Assembly (NCBI GenBank): GCA_035472475.1
Contig: DATIPA010000219.1
Span: 1-14,219, forward strand
Direction of reading: 5' to 3'
DNA length: 14,219 nucleotides
From: JAFAXD01 sp035472475
Lineage (GTDB): Bacteria; Pseudomonadota; Alphaproteobacteria; Rhizobiales; Xanthobacteraceae
Shown here: in pieces, positions 1-6,887 of the stretch
How the letters are laid out: every line of letters begins with the position of its first letter
How positions within the stretch are numbered: position 1 is the stretch's first letter
Program-made: the position numbers and the translations under genes
Notes under the pieces: model-generated
Told to the model about the DNA's origin: nothing
Seen by the model: only the letters and a program-made list of their open reading frames with translations
Database searches by the model: none

Positions 1-119
1 CGAATCTGTGATGTCAAATAAGCCCGCGCGACACCCCTTCATAAGCCCCGCCACGCGCTGATTTTCGGACCTATTTCAGTGCCGGACCCGTTTCGCATGT
101 GCGGCCGACCCTCTCGTCC

Positions 120-148
120 TTGACGCTGGCACGCCCGGCCACTATACG
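120..148 (+). promoter_or_regulatory. Sigma70-type promoter of rpmB
   Basis: A -35 box TTGACG (120-125) and a -10 box TATACG (143-148) are separated by exactly 17 bp, which closely matches the housekeeping consensus. Transcription should start near 155, leaving a leader of about 70 nt before rpmB. This is the best promoter-like sequence in the window and suits a highly expressed ribosomal protein gene. The assignment rests on sequence only. Confidence 0.75.
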
Positions 149-225
149 TCCGCGGTCCAGGAAACCCCGATGATCTTGTGATCCCCGTGCGTGCGGGTGG
201 GGGCATTTTTGAAAGAGGTTTGCCA

Positions 226-519
226 ATGTCGCGGCGGTGCGAATTGACCGGCAAGGGTCCGCTTGTGGGCCACCGCGTCAGTCACTCCAACATCAAAACC
301 AAGCGGCGCTTTTTGCCCAATTTGTTCAACGTCACCATGATATCCGACGCGCTTGGACGTTCGGTGAGGCTGCGGGTTTCCGCAAACGCGATCAAGTCGG
401 TGGATCATCGCGGCGGCCTTGACGCATATTTGCTCAAAGCAAAGGACGGCGAGCTTTCGCCCAGAGCGCTCGACTTCAAGCGTCAGGTCCTCAAGAAGCG
501 GGCTGCCGCCGCGCAATAG
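226..519 (+). CDS. rpmB: 50S ribosomal protein L28 (bL28)
   Basis: This encodes a structural protein of the large ribosomal subunit, 97 residues long. The N-terminus MSRRCELTGKGP and the following SHSNIKTKRRF stretch (residues 19-29) are hallmark bL28 sequence. The C-terminal part (residues 62-97) is the extended form seen in alphaproteobacteria. The frame is open further upstream to 178, but ATG 226 is chosen because it gives the conserved bL28 N-terminus and has an AGAGG Shine-Dalgarno sequence 9 nt ahead. The gene stands alone behind the promoter at 120-148 and converges on the phytase-like gene, whose stop codon lies 27 bp beyond. Identification is firm. Confidence 0.97.
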   Translation: MSRRCELTGKGPLVGHRVSHSNIKTKRRFLPNLFNVTMISDALGRSVRLRVSANAIKSVDHRGGLDAYLLKAKDGELSPRALDFKRQVLKKRAAAAQ

Positions 520-546
520 AGCGCGCTTGCGACCGGACCGGCGGTC

Positions 547-1578
547 CTATTCACCAATCAGCGTAAACTGCAGAAGAATGGTTCGCTGCAGACGCGAAAA
601 ATTGTCGTCTGACACCATCGTGAGCATCACGTCGCCGCGGCTGGTGCGATTGACGCTCAGACCCTCCAAATTGTCGATCTGATATCCCATATCGGCCGAC
701 AGAATTAGATCGCCATCCACCACCGCGTCGGGCGTGAACGCGGTGAGCGGTATGCGCCGGAGGCGGACGGCGATTCCGGTGGTCCAAGTGAAGCGGCGCT
801 CCAACAGCGCAAGGCTAGCGTCCGGGAGGATCGCGCAATCGCTGACGTCGAAGTCGTCGTGACGTGCGACGGTGAACTCACCAGGCGTCGGCCCGCCGAT
901 CATAAACCCTCGGATATTGCCGGCGCTATCAAGACCGCGCTCGGAGATAGCGATCAGCGTGCCGGCACCGGGCATAGGCGTGGGAACAAACTCCAGGCAC
1001 TCAAGTCCCTTGTTGTTGGGAAGGCTCGCAATGCCGGCCGGCAGCGGGATCGGTTGCCCGCGCGCGAGCAATCCTTGTCGCCCGTAGTCGAAACGCACGA
1101 TGCGGTTGACTCGTTCGATACCGACGTAGAGCGTGCCGCCGTCCATCGCGATCGACTCGGTGTCGTACCACCCGCGCCCCGCCAGCGGCCGACCATCCGG
1201 TCCGAGGATTGGCGCCATTTCGACGTCTTCAACCGCGACCGGACGCCCGCGCTGGTAGGCGATGCGTCCGCGTAGCCAGCGGCCCTTGTCGGTCAGTGAA
1301 ATAAAGTGCTCGCCATCGGGAAACAGACGCAGCGCCGATACCCCGCCGAACTCCCGGTAGGATGAGGAAAGCTCCAGGCCTCCGCGGAATTCGAGTGGCC
1401 CGAAACGGACCCGTCCTTGATTGCCGGGCTCGAAAGCTTCGATCGGCACGGCATTGATTGTGATGTGGATCGGAGCGTCAGGAGCGCGCGGCGCAGGCTG
1501 CGGCGATGCCGACGACACCAGGATGCTGACGAATAGAACAATCGCCGCCGATAGTGCGCCACGCGAACCAGCGCTCAC
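547..1578 (-). CDS. Secreted esterase-like/phytase-like family protein
   Basis: This 343-residue protein has an apparent signal peptide: a short basic start (Arg6), a hydrophobic core at residues 8-22 and a possible cleavage after Ala24, followed by a Pro/Ala-rich linker. The mature part resembles the family annotated as 'esterase-like activity of phytase' (PF13449), a beta-propeller-like fold, with blocks such as GGVSALRLFPDG, DTESIAMDGGTLYVGIERV and NKGLECLEFVP. It is expected in the periplasm; the true substrate is unknown and phytase activity should not be assumed. The start is GTG at 1578, which overlaps the cobT stop by 4 nt (GTGA), the arrangement typical of translational coupling. An ATG alternative is not apparent near the start. 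The gene closes the cobS-cobT transcript. Family assignment is fairly sure; function is not. Confidence 0.85.
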   Translation of the reverse strand: MSAGSRGALSAAIVLFVSILVSSASPQPAPRAPDAPIHITINAVPIEAFEPGNQGRVRFGPLEFRGGLELSSSYREFGGVSALRLFPDGEHFISLTDKGRWLRGRIAYQRGRPVAVEDVEMAPILGPDGRPLAGRGWYDTESIAMDGGTLYVGIERVNRIVRFDYGRQGLLARGQPIPLPAGIASLPNNKGLECLEFVPTPMPGAGTLIAISERGLDSAGNIRGFMIGGPTPGEFTVARHDDFDVSDCAILPDASLALLERRFTWTTGIAVRLRRIPLTAFTPDAVVDGDLILSADMGYQIDNLEGLSVNRTSRGDVMLTMVSDDNFSRLQRTILLQFTLIGE

Positions 1579-3464
1579 GCGTGCAACCTGCGCATCGGCA
1601 TCCGGCGTGGCATTGGCGCCTTCTCGTCAAACAGTTCGGCAAGCTTCTCGGTCATCGCACCGCCCAGCTCTTCCGCGTCGACGATAGTGACAGCACGACG
1701 ATAGTAGCGCGTGACATCGTGACCTATCCCGATCGCCATCAATTCGACGGGCGAGCGCTGCTCGATCTCCTCGATCACCCAGCGCAAATGCCGCTCGAGA
1801 TAGTTGCCGGGGTTGACCGACAGCGTCGAGTCGTCGACCGGCGCACCATCCGAGATCATCATCAGGATCTTGCGCTGCTCGGAGCGTACCAGCAGGCGCT
1901 TGTGTGCCCAATCGAGGGCCTCGCCATCGATATTCTCCTTGAGCAACCCCTCGCGCATCATCAATCCAAGGTTTTTGCGCGCCCGGCGCCAAGGAGCATC
2001 AGCCGACTTATAGATGATGTGGCGCAGATCATTCAGGCGCCCGGGATTGGGAGGTTTGCCGGCGGCGAGCCACGCCTCGCGTGACTGACCGCCCTTCCAG
2101 GCGCGGGTGGTGAATCCCAGAATCTCGACCTTGACGCCGCAGCGTTCGAGCGTGCGTGCCAGAATATCAGCACAAGTGGCCGCAACCGTGATCGGTCGGC
2201 CCCGCATGGAGCCGGAATTGTCGAGCAGGAGGGTCACCACGGTGTCGCGGAAGTTGGTGTCTTTCTCCCATTTGAAAGAGAGCGGGTGCAACGGGTCGAC
2301 GATCACGCGCGACAATCGCGCCGGATCAAGTATGCCCTCCTCGAGATCAAACTCCCACGAACGGTTCTGCTGAGCCATCAGGCGGCGCTGCAACCGATTG
2401 GCAAGCCGCGAGACCACCCCTTGAAGGTGCGCCAGCTGCTTGTCGAGATAGCCACGCAGGCGATCGAGCTCTTCCGGGTCGCACAGCTCTTCGGCGCCGA
2501 CGATCTCATCGAAGCGCGGGGTGAAGGGTTTGTAGTCGGGTCCGCGCGGCTCATTGATGCCGTGATGACGCGGGCGCCACGGCTCCGCCGAGTTCTCGTC
2601 CTCGCCCATTTCGGCGTCGTCGGGCATATCAGTCGCCGGCGCATCGGCCGCATCCTCGGCGCTGTCCGGCCGATCGTCCGCGGACGCCTTGGCGTCTTCC
2701 ACGCTCATCCGCTCGGAATCCTCCGATTCCGCCGCGTCACCTTCCTGGCCCTGCTCGTCCTCAGCGCCGTTCTCGCTCTCATCGTCCTCGCTGTCCTCTT
2801 CACGGGCGCGCTCATCGCCCATGTCGAGGGAGTCCAGCAAATCGTGAACCACGTCGCCGAAGCGGCGTTGGTGCTCAACCAAACGTTCCAGCCGATCGAG
2901 ATCGCGCCCCGCGCGTTCCTCGATAAATGGACGCCAAAGATCAACCAGCCGTTTCGCGGCGCGAGGCGGCGCCACGCCGGTGAGGCGTTCGCGCACCATC
3001 AGGGCGATCGCCTCCTCGAGCGGCGCATCGGCGCGATCGGTGATCTCGTCGAACTTGCCGCGATGGAATTTGTCATCAAGCATGGCTGCGAGGTTTTGCG
3101 AAACCCCATGCATGCGGCGGGCGCCAATGGCTTCGACGCGGGCCTGCTCGACTGCCTCGAACACGGCGCGCGCCTGTTGGCCGCCCGGCATCAGTTTGCG
3201 GTGCACGGCGGCATCGTGACAGGCGAGACGCAACGCGATGGAATCGGCATGGCCCCGTACGATCGCCGCATCCTCGGGCGACAGTCGGCGCGGCGGTTCA
3301 GGTAGCCGCGCCTTGCCGCCGACCAGCCCGGGCCGCTCGGCGGCAAAGCCCACTTCGATTTCGGGATGTCGCGCGATCGCGCGCAGGCAGCCGGTGACCG
3401 CGCGCTTGAACGGCTCGGTCGGCGCTTCCTTGGCCGGGGCCTTAGGTTTGATGTTCGACGACAT
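1575..3464 (-). CDS. cobT: Cobaltochelatase subunit CobT
   Basis: CobT pairs with the AAA+ subunit CobS and the large subunit CobN to insert Co2+ into hydrogenobyrinic acid a,c-diamide using ATP, in the aerobic cobalamin pathway in the cytoplasm. The 629-residue length matches characterised CobT proteins. Three parts can be seen: an N-terminal helical region (about 1-215); a strongly acidic linker (about 217-295; 32 of residues 221-290 are Asp/Glu by hand count); and a C-terminal von Willebrand A domain (about 400-615). The VWA domain has an intact metal-ion-dependent adhesion site, with DNSGS at 415-419, a Thr near 430 and ISDGAPVDD at 537-545. By analogy with Mg-chelatase D subunits this domain bridges the ATPase ring and the catalytic subunit. 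cobS lies 45 nt upstream and the phytase-like gene overlaps the stop codon. CobN is not encoded in this window. Confidence 0.96.
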   Translation of the reverse strand: MSSNIKPKAPAKEAPTEPFKRAVTGCLRAIARHPEIEVGFAAERPGLVGGKARLPEPPRRLSPEDAAIVRGHADSIALRLACHDAAVHRKLMPGGQQARAVFEAVEQARVEAIGARRMHGVSQNLAAMLDDKFHRGKFDEITDRADAPLEEAIALMVRERLTGVAPPRAAKRLVDLWRPFIEERAGRDLDRLERLVEHQRRFGDVVHDLLDSLDMGDERAREEDSEDDESENGAEDEQGQEGDAAESEDSERMSVEDAKASADDRPDSAEDAADAPATDMPDDAEMGEDENSAEPWRPRHHGINEPRGPDYKPFTPRFDEIVGAEELCDPEELDRLRGYLDKQLAHLQGVVSRLANRLQRRLMAQQNRSWEFDLEEGILDPARLSRVIVDPLHPLSFKWEKDTNFRDTVVTLLLDNSGSMRGRPITVAATCADILARTLERCGVKVEILGFTTRAWKGGQSREAWLAAGKPPNPGRLNDLRHIIYKSADAPWRRARKNLGLMMREGLLKENIDGEALDWAHKRLLVRSEQRKILMMISDGAPVDDSTLSVNPGNYLERHLRWVIEEIEQRSPVELMAIGIGHDVTRYYRRAVTIVDAEELGGAMTEKLAELFDEKAPMPRRMPMRRLHA

Positions 3465-3509
3465 ACCGCAATTCGCACAGCCGCCAGTCTCGCTCGAAAG
3501 CGCCGACCA

Positions 3510-4496
3510 TCAGCTGAGCGCCACGTTGATCGAGCTCTCCGGCAGTTCCTGTCCGAAGCATCGTTGATAGAACTCCGCGACGATCGGCCGTTCGAGCTCG
3601 TCGCACTTGTTGACGAACGTCACCCGGAACGCGAACCCGAGGTCCTTGAAGATCTCAGCGTTCTCCGCCCACGTAATCACCGTGCGCGGGCTCATGACGG
3701 TCGACAAGTCGCCGTTCATGAAAGCATTGCGGGTAAGGTCGGCGACCCGCACCATCTTGTTGACAATGTCGCGTCCCTGATCGGTGCGGTAATGCTTGGC
3801 CTTGGCCAGCACGATCTCCACTTCGTTGTCGTGCGGCAGGTAGTTGAGCGTGGTTACGATCGACCATCGGTCCATCTGACCTTGGTTGATCTGCTGCGTG
3901 CCGTGGTAGAGCCCGGTCGTGTCGCCGAGTCCAACCGTGTTGGCAGTGGCGAACAGCCGAAATGCGGGGTGTGGTCGGATCACCTTGTTCTGGTCAAGCA
4001 ACGTCAGCTTGCCGGAGGCTTCTAACACGCGCTGAATGACAAACATGACGTCGGGCCGTCCGGCGTCGTATTCGTCGAAGCAGATCGCGATATTGTGCTG
4101 CAGCGCCCACGGCAGAATGCCCTCGCGGAACTCGGTGACCTGCTGGTTATCGCGGATCACAATCGCGTCCTTGCCGATCAGGTCGATGCGGCTGATGTGG
4201 CTGTCGAGATTGACTCGGACGCAGGGCCAGTTCAGCCGCGCCGCCACCTGTTCGATGTGCGTGGATTTTCCGGTGCCGTGGTATCCGGTGACGATGACGC
4301 GGCGGTTGCGCGCGAAGCCGGCCAAGATGGCGAGCGTCGTCGCCCGATCAAAGCGATAGTCGGAATCGACATCGGGCACATGCTCGTCGGCCTCCGAATA
4401 AGCCGGTACCTCCATATCGCTATCGATGCCAAAAACCTGTCGGATCGACACCTTCATGTCGGGCACGCCAGCGACGGCGTCAGCTGCAGTCGTCAT
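3510..4496 (-). CDS. cobS: Cobaltochelatase AAA+ ATPase subunit CobS
   Basis: This 328-residue AAA+ ATPase forms the ring that, with CobT, powers cobalt insertion by CobN. Visible motifs are Walker A GYHGTGKS (71-78), Walker B with ICFDEYD (138-144), and a sensor-1-like LFATANT (181-187). The N-terminal segment DMKVSIRQVFGIDSDMEVPA (13-32) is typical of CobS and absent from generic MoxR ATPases, which argues against that alternative. The start ATG at 4496 has a strong GGAGG Shine-Dalgarno sequence (4501-4505) 4 nt upstream. It is the first gene of a probable cobS-cobT-phytase-like operon. The 299-bp gap to the upstream J-domain gene and the structured leader suggest its own transcription start, although I could not find a convincing -35/-10 pair. 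Confidence 0.96.
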   Translation of the reverse strand: MTTAADAVAGVPDMKVSIRQVFGIDSDMEVPAYSEADEHVPDVDSDYRFDRATTLAILAGFARNRRVIVTGYHGTGKSTHIEQVAARLNWPCVRVNLDSHISRIDLIGKDAIVIRDNQQVTEFREGILPWALQHNIAICFDEYDAGRPDVMFVIQRVLEASGKLTLLDQNKVIRPHPAFRLFATANTVGLGDTTGLYHGTQQINQGQMDRWSIVTTLNYLPHDNEVEIVLAKAKHYRTDQGRDIVNKMVRVADLTRNAFMNGDLSTVMSPRTVITWAENAEIFKDLGFAFRVTFVNKCDELERPIVAEFYQRCFGQELPESSINVALS

Positions 4497-4500
4497 AAAG

Positions 4501-4562
4501 CCTCCACAACCTCGGGACCATCCGAGGCGCGAATCGGGTTACCCGAGCGATCGGAGCTCGCT
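4501..4562 (-). promoter_or_regulatory. Possible structured RNA leader of cobS
   Basis: Read on the minus strand, three inverted repeats follow one another before cobS: AGCGA/TCGCT (4562-4558 with 4550-4546), TCGGGT/ACCCGA (4546-4541 with 4539-4534) and CCTCGG/CCGAGG (4527-4522 with 4515-4510). The GGAGG ribosome site (4505-4501) comes next. CTCGGG at 4547-4542 can instead pair with CCCGAG at 4516-4511, which would break the second and third hairpins. CCTC of the third hairpin could also pair with GAGG of the ribosome site. It lacks the conserved core of a cobalamin riboswitch. Short GC-rich stems are common in high-GC DNA, so this is only a candidate. Confidence 0.35.
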
Positions 4563-4795
4563 GCCAACTTAGCAGAACCACGCGGCGCCGCGAAAGCAGG
4601 CCCGATGTCAGAAAAACTCCGTCATTCTCAGTCGGTTGCGGCCGCCTTCTGGCAGTGGCAACCCAGCCTTGCGGCGCTCGCAGGCCACCCGGACGGCCGG
4701 CTTGGCCCGCGCCTTCACAGGTCCCTGAGGTGGCCCCGATCCAAGGGCCGGTCAAGACAAAGGGCCGGCCGGATGGCCAGCCGCGTGCTGACGAG
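4563..4795 (-). other. Gene-free stretch between the J-domain gene and cobS
   Basis: No convincing gene lies here. An open frame on the minus strand (4755-4480) runs through the start of cobS, is Arg/Gly-rich and has no recognisable motif, so I treat it as chance. A GGCCGG/CCGGCC inverted repeat (4746-4751 with 4765-4770, 13-nt loop) and a small GCTGAC/GTCAGC hairpin over the J-domain stop (4787-4800) could slow transcription, but neither is followed by a T run. A cobS promoter probably lies here, but I cannot place it. Confidence 0.4.
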
Positions 4796-5407
4796 TCAGC
4801 AAAATCCGGCTGACTTCAAATAATTGTACGCCGCGATGATATCGCGCAGCTTGTCCTCGGAAGCGGTGCTCCCACCGTTGGCGTCGGGGTGGTGCCGCTT
4901 CACCAGCAGCTTAAAACGGGCCTTGATTTGGGGGCGCGTTGCGTCCTCTTCGAGATTGAGTGCGTGCAGCGCCTTGCGCGCCGCATTGTGGACGGAGCGC
5001 GTCTCGACCCGCGGCTGCTCGGCACGGCCGCGTGGCCCCGCGCCGAATTCCTGGAACATGCCGAACGGGTCGCCCGCCTCGAAGCCCGGCATCTGGTCGG
5101 CGCGGGAGCGACGCCCGCCGGTCCCCATTTTCCAGGTCGGGCGGTGACCGGTGACCGCGTCCTTTTGATAGCGCGCCACCGCTTCCTCGCTCATCCCGGC
5201 GAAGAAATTGTACGAATGATTGTATTCGCGCACGTGATCGAGGCAGAAGCGCCAATACTCGTGCTCATGCCCCCGCCCCTTCGGCGCGCGATGGGTGGCA
5301 GCGTTGCTGCAGCCGGACCATTCGCACGTGGGCGATGCAGCCCGCCGGAGCCGGTCCTGATCCGGCTTGACGCGGATGCGATCGTAAATGGGCGAATTGA
5401 ATTTCAT
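4796..5407 (-). CDS. J-domain (DnaJ-like) protein with N-terminal Cys/His cluster
   Basis: This 203-residue protein carries its J domain at the C-terminus (about 141-203) rather than at the N-terminus. The HPD tripeptide that stimulates Hsp70 (DnaK) ATPase is present at 173-175 within KRHHPDANGG, and the helix-IV end IIAAYNYLK is typical. The N-terminal half has Cys28, Cys33, Cys55 and His58 in a CEWSGC...FCLDH arrangement that could bind zinc; this is inferred from spacing only. It lacks the Gly/Phe region and the CxxCxGxG zinc repeats of true DnaJ, so it is a specialised co-chaperone and not dnaJ itself. It is divergent from bolA and upstream of cobS in the same direction. No good Shine-Dalgarno sequence precedes ATG 5407. 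Its client is unknown. Confidence 0.88.
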   Translation of the reverse strand: MKFNSPIYDRIRVKPDQDRLRRAASPTCEWSGCSNAATHRAPKGRGHEHEYWRFCLDHVREYNHSYNFFAGMSEEAVARYQKDAVTGHRPTWKMGTGGRRSRADQMPGFEAGDPFGMFQEFGAGPRGRAEQPRVETRSVHNAARKALHALNLEEDATRPQIKARFKLLVKRHHPDANGGSTASEDKLRDIIAAYNYLKSAGFC

Positions 5408-5507
5408 GACCGGCCATTATGCGGAATTCCGCGGCGTCCCCGCAAGATTGACAAAATCGGATTTGTTTGAAGCGCCCTGCTGACGCCGGATCCCTTCGGG
5501 CCGCTCG

Positions 5508-5536
5508 TTGACGATCCGGGATCGAAACGGCTAAGG
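5508..5536 (+). promoter_or_regulatory. Possible bolA promoter
   Basis: TTGACG (5508-5513) is followed after 17 bp by CTAAGG (5531-5536). The -35 box is good and the -10 box is poor. If real, transcription would begin almost at the bolA ATG (5544) and give a leaderless message. The same TAAGG could instead be the bolA Shine-Dalgarno sequence, 7 nt before ATG; the two readings conflict. Confidence 0.3.
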
Positions 5537-5543
5537 CCACGCG

Positions 5544-5831
5544 ATGCGCGTCGTCGACACAATCACGGACAAACTAAACCGCGCGTTCGCGCCCGAGAGC
5601 CTGAGGGTTGTCGACGAATCCGAACAGCATCGGGGGCATGCCGGCCATCGACCCGGCGGAGAGACGCATTTCCGCATTTATATTGTGGCGCAGGTCTTTG
5701 AGGGCAAGTCGCGGCTCGAACGTCACCGCCTGATCAACCAGACGCTCGCGGGCGAGCTCGAGGGTGGCGTGCACGCCCTCGCAATTCACGCAATCGCGCC
5801 CCGGGAGCAGGGCGACCAAGACTTGCGCTAA
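5544..5831 (+). CDS. bolA: BolA family protein
   Basis: BolA proteins pair with monothiol glutaredoxins to bind [2Fe-2S] clusters and act in iron-sulfur trafficking and stress responses; some also bind DNA through their KH-like fold. This one is 95 residues. Family features are the GGETHFRIYIV strand segment (38-48), the basic helix KSRLERHRLIN (55-65) and VHALAI (76-81), which carries the conserved C-terminal His. The N-terminal helix (about 1-18) is followed by a His-rich loop SEQHRGHAGH (26-35), which could supply cluster ligands. It is divergent from the J-domain gene across 136 bp. Its stop TAA (5829-5831) overlaps the stop of the convergent LysR gene, so there is no room for a terminator between them. 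Confidence 0.93.
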   Translation: MRVVDTITDKLNRAFAPESLRVVDESEQHRGHAGHRPGGETHFRIYIVAQVFEGKSRLERHRLINQTLAGELEGGVHALAIHAIAPREQGDQDLR

Positions 5832-6742
5832 ATGCCTTGTGCGACGGACCCGGTCCGCACACGCCATCCGAACGACGGACGCTCGAGACTCGGCGGCTTG
5901 CAGACCGCCACAAAGGCTTCGATGAACTTGGCGAGACTACCAAGCTCGAGGCCTTCCCGCAGGTAGATTCCGGCGAGCGTTTCGGGGAATGGTGGAAGCA
6001 CGTTGCTTCCCACGATTTTCATATCCTCGGTCACAAGCCGTTCGGCGATGCTCATGAAGCCTAGACCGGCCCGCATTGCTTCCATCCGTGCGCCGAGCGA
6101 CGGCGCCATGAACCGGATCACGTATGGCCGCCCGATGCGTTCCACCACCTCGATTGTGTAACGATCGGTCGGAGTCACGATCAACGGGATCTTGGCGCCC
6201 TGCTTGAGCACGAAATCAGACGCGCACACCCAGACCCATGGCTCCGTCCATTCCGTCACCACCTGCGGCGGCGCCTCTTGCGGGTTGATAATGAATGCAA
6301 CATCCAGATATCCCGCCGCGAGGCGCTTGCGCAGTTCCTCGGAGCTTTCGGAAAAGACCTGAAGCTCCGTTTCGCCTTCATGGATCGAGCCGATCTTCAA
6401 AACGTCGCCCAGCACCGCGCGCGTAAACAGCAGCGGAATCCCAACGCGCAACGATTGCGTGACCTGGCCGCCCAGCGACAAGATCTGGTCGTTCATCGCA
6501 AGGATGCGTCGGGCATATTTTACCACCAGCGCCCCGCGCGCCGTCAGGACCAAGCCGGAGCCGGACTTGCTGAACACCTCGGCCCCGACGAGCTGTTGAA
6601 GCCGCTTCATCTGGGCACTGATCGCCGGTTGCGTGAGCTTGAGCGCTTGGGCGGCCTTGGTGAAGCTGCCAAGGTCTACGATCGCAACGATCGCGCGGAG
6701 AAGTTCGATCGGAACATTGTTGACAGGGGGCCGTCGCTGCAT
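5828..6742 (-). CDS. LysR-type transcriptional regulator
   Basis: This 304-residue protein has the LysR layout. A winged helix-turn-helix lies at about residues 10-70, with the typical SFTKAAQALKLTQPAISAQM recognition region (26-45), then a linker helix, then a two-lobed ligand-binding domain starting near LRVGIPLLF. The ligand cannot be read from the sequence. LysR regulators often control a divergent neighbour, but here the next gene upstream (HlyC/CorC-like) points the same way and bolA converges, so the target is probably elsewhere or the gene controls itself. Start ATG 6742 has only a weak AAGAAAG ahead of it. It sits between hlyC/corC and bolA, genes I recall as near neighbours in related genomes, so it may be a later insertion. 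No codon or base-composition break is obvious by eye. Confidence 0.92.
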   Translation of the reverse strand: MQRRPPVNNVPIELLRAIVAIVDLGSFTKAAQALKLTQPAISAQMKRLQQLVGAEVFSKSGSGLVLTARGALVVKYARRILAMNDQILSLGGQVTQSLRVGIPLLFTRAVLGDVLKIGSIHEGETELQVFSESSEELRKRLAAGYLDVAFIINPQEAPPQVVTEWTEPWVWVCASDFVLKQGAKIPLIVTPTDRYTIEVVERIGRPYVIRFMAPSLGARMEAMRAGLGFMSIAERLVTEDMKIVGSNVLPPFPETLAGIYLREGLELGSLAKFIEAFVAVCKPPSLERPSFGWRVRTGSVAQGI

Positions 6743-6800
6743 GGACTGGCTTTCTTGCCGAGCGCTCCTGTACGCGTACCGGGTGTGACGAAATCGCGTT

Positions 6801-6820
6801 ATATTTCATCATATTTCATT
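6801..6820. repeat. Tandem 10-bp repeat upstream of the LysR gene
   Basis: ATATTTCATC is followed directly by ATATTTCATT, two copies differing only in the last base. The unit length is close to one helical turn. The A/T-rich island stands out from its GC-rich surroundings and lies 58-78 bp ahead of the LysR start. On the minus strand it reads as two ATGAAATAT copies, and its end (TATAAC, 6803-6798) resembles a -10 box. It could be part of the LysR promoter or an operator; neither is shown. Confidence 0.6.
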
Positions 6821-6887
6821 ATGTCGCCGTTCTCACTAGCCCACTACCGTGTTTTCCGGGTGGACTCACGCAAACGTGACACTTGGC

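Noticed and set aside
12..17. TTGACA on the minus strand near the left edge
   Set aside because: Its -10 box would lie outside the window, so no promoter can be supported.
18..50. Two ATAAGCCC copies 23 bp apart upstream of the rpmB promoter
   Set aside because: Short and only two copies; chance is a sufficient explanation.
535..547. GGACC-GGC-GGTCC hairpin between rpmB and the phytase-like gene
   Set aside because: Only 5 bp, no T run, and it overlaps the stop codon of the minus-strand gene; too weak to call a terminator.
2286..3305. Plus-strand open frame (339 codons) opposite cobT
   Set aside because: Antisense shadow of well-supported cobT; no recognisable domain.
4645..4675. GCCACTG on the minus strand upstream of cobS, resembling part of a cobalamin riboswitch
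   Set aside because: The other conserved elements, including the B12 box and the GGTG-containing core, are missing around it.
4480..4755. Minus-strand open frame of 91 codons upstream of and into cobS
   Set aside because: Overlaps the cobS start in another frame, Arg/Gly-rich with no motif, and not needed to explain the region.
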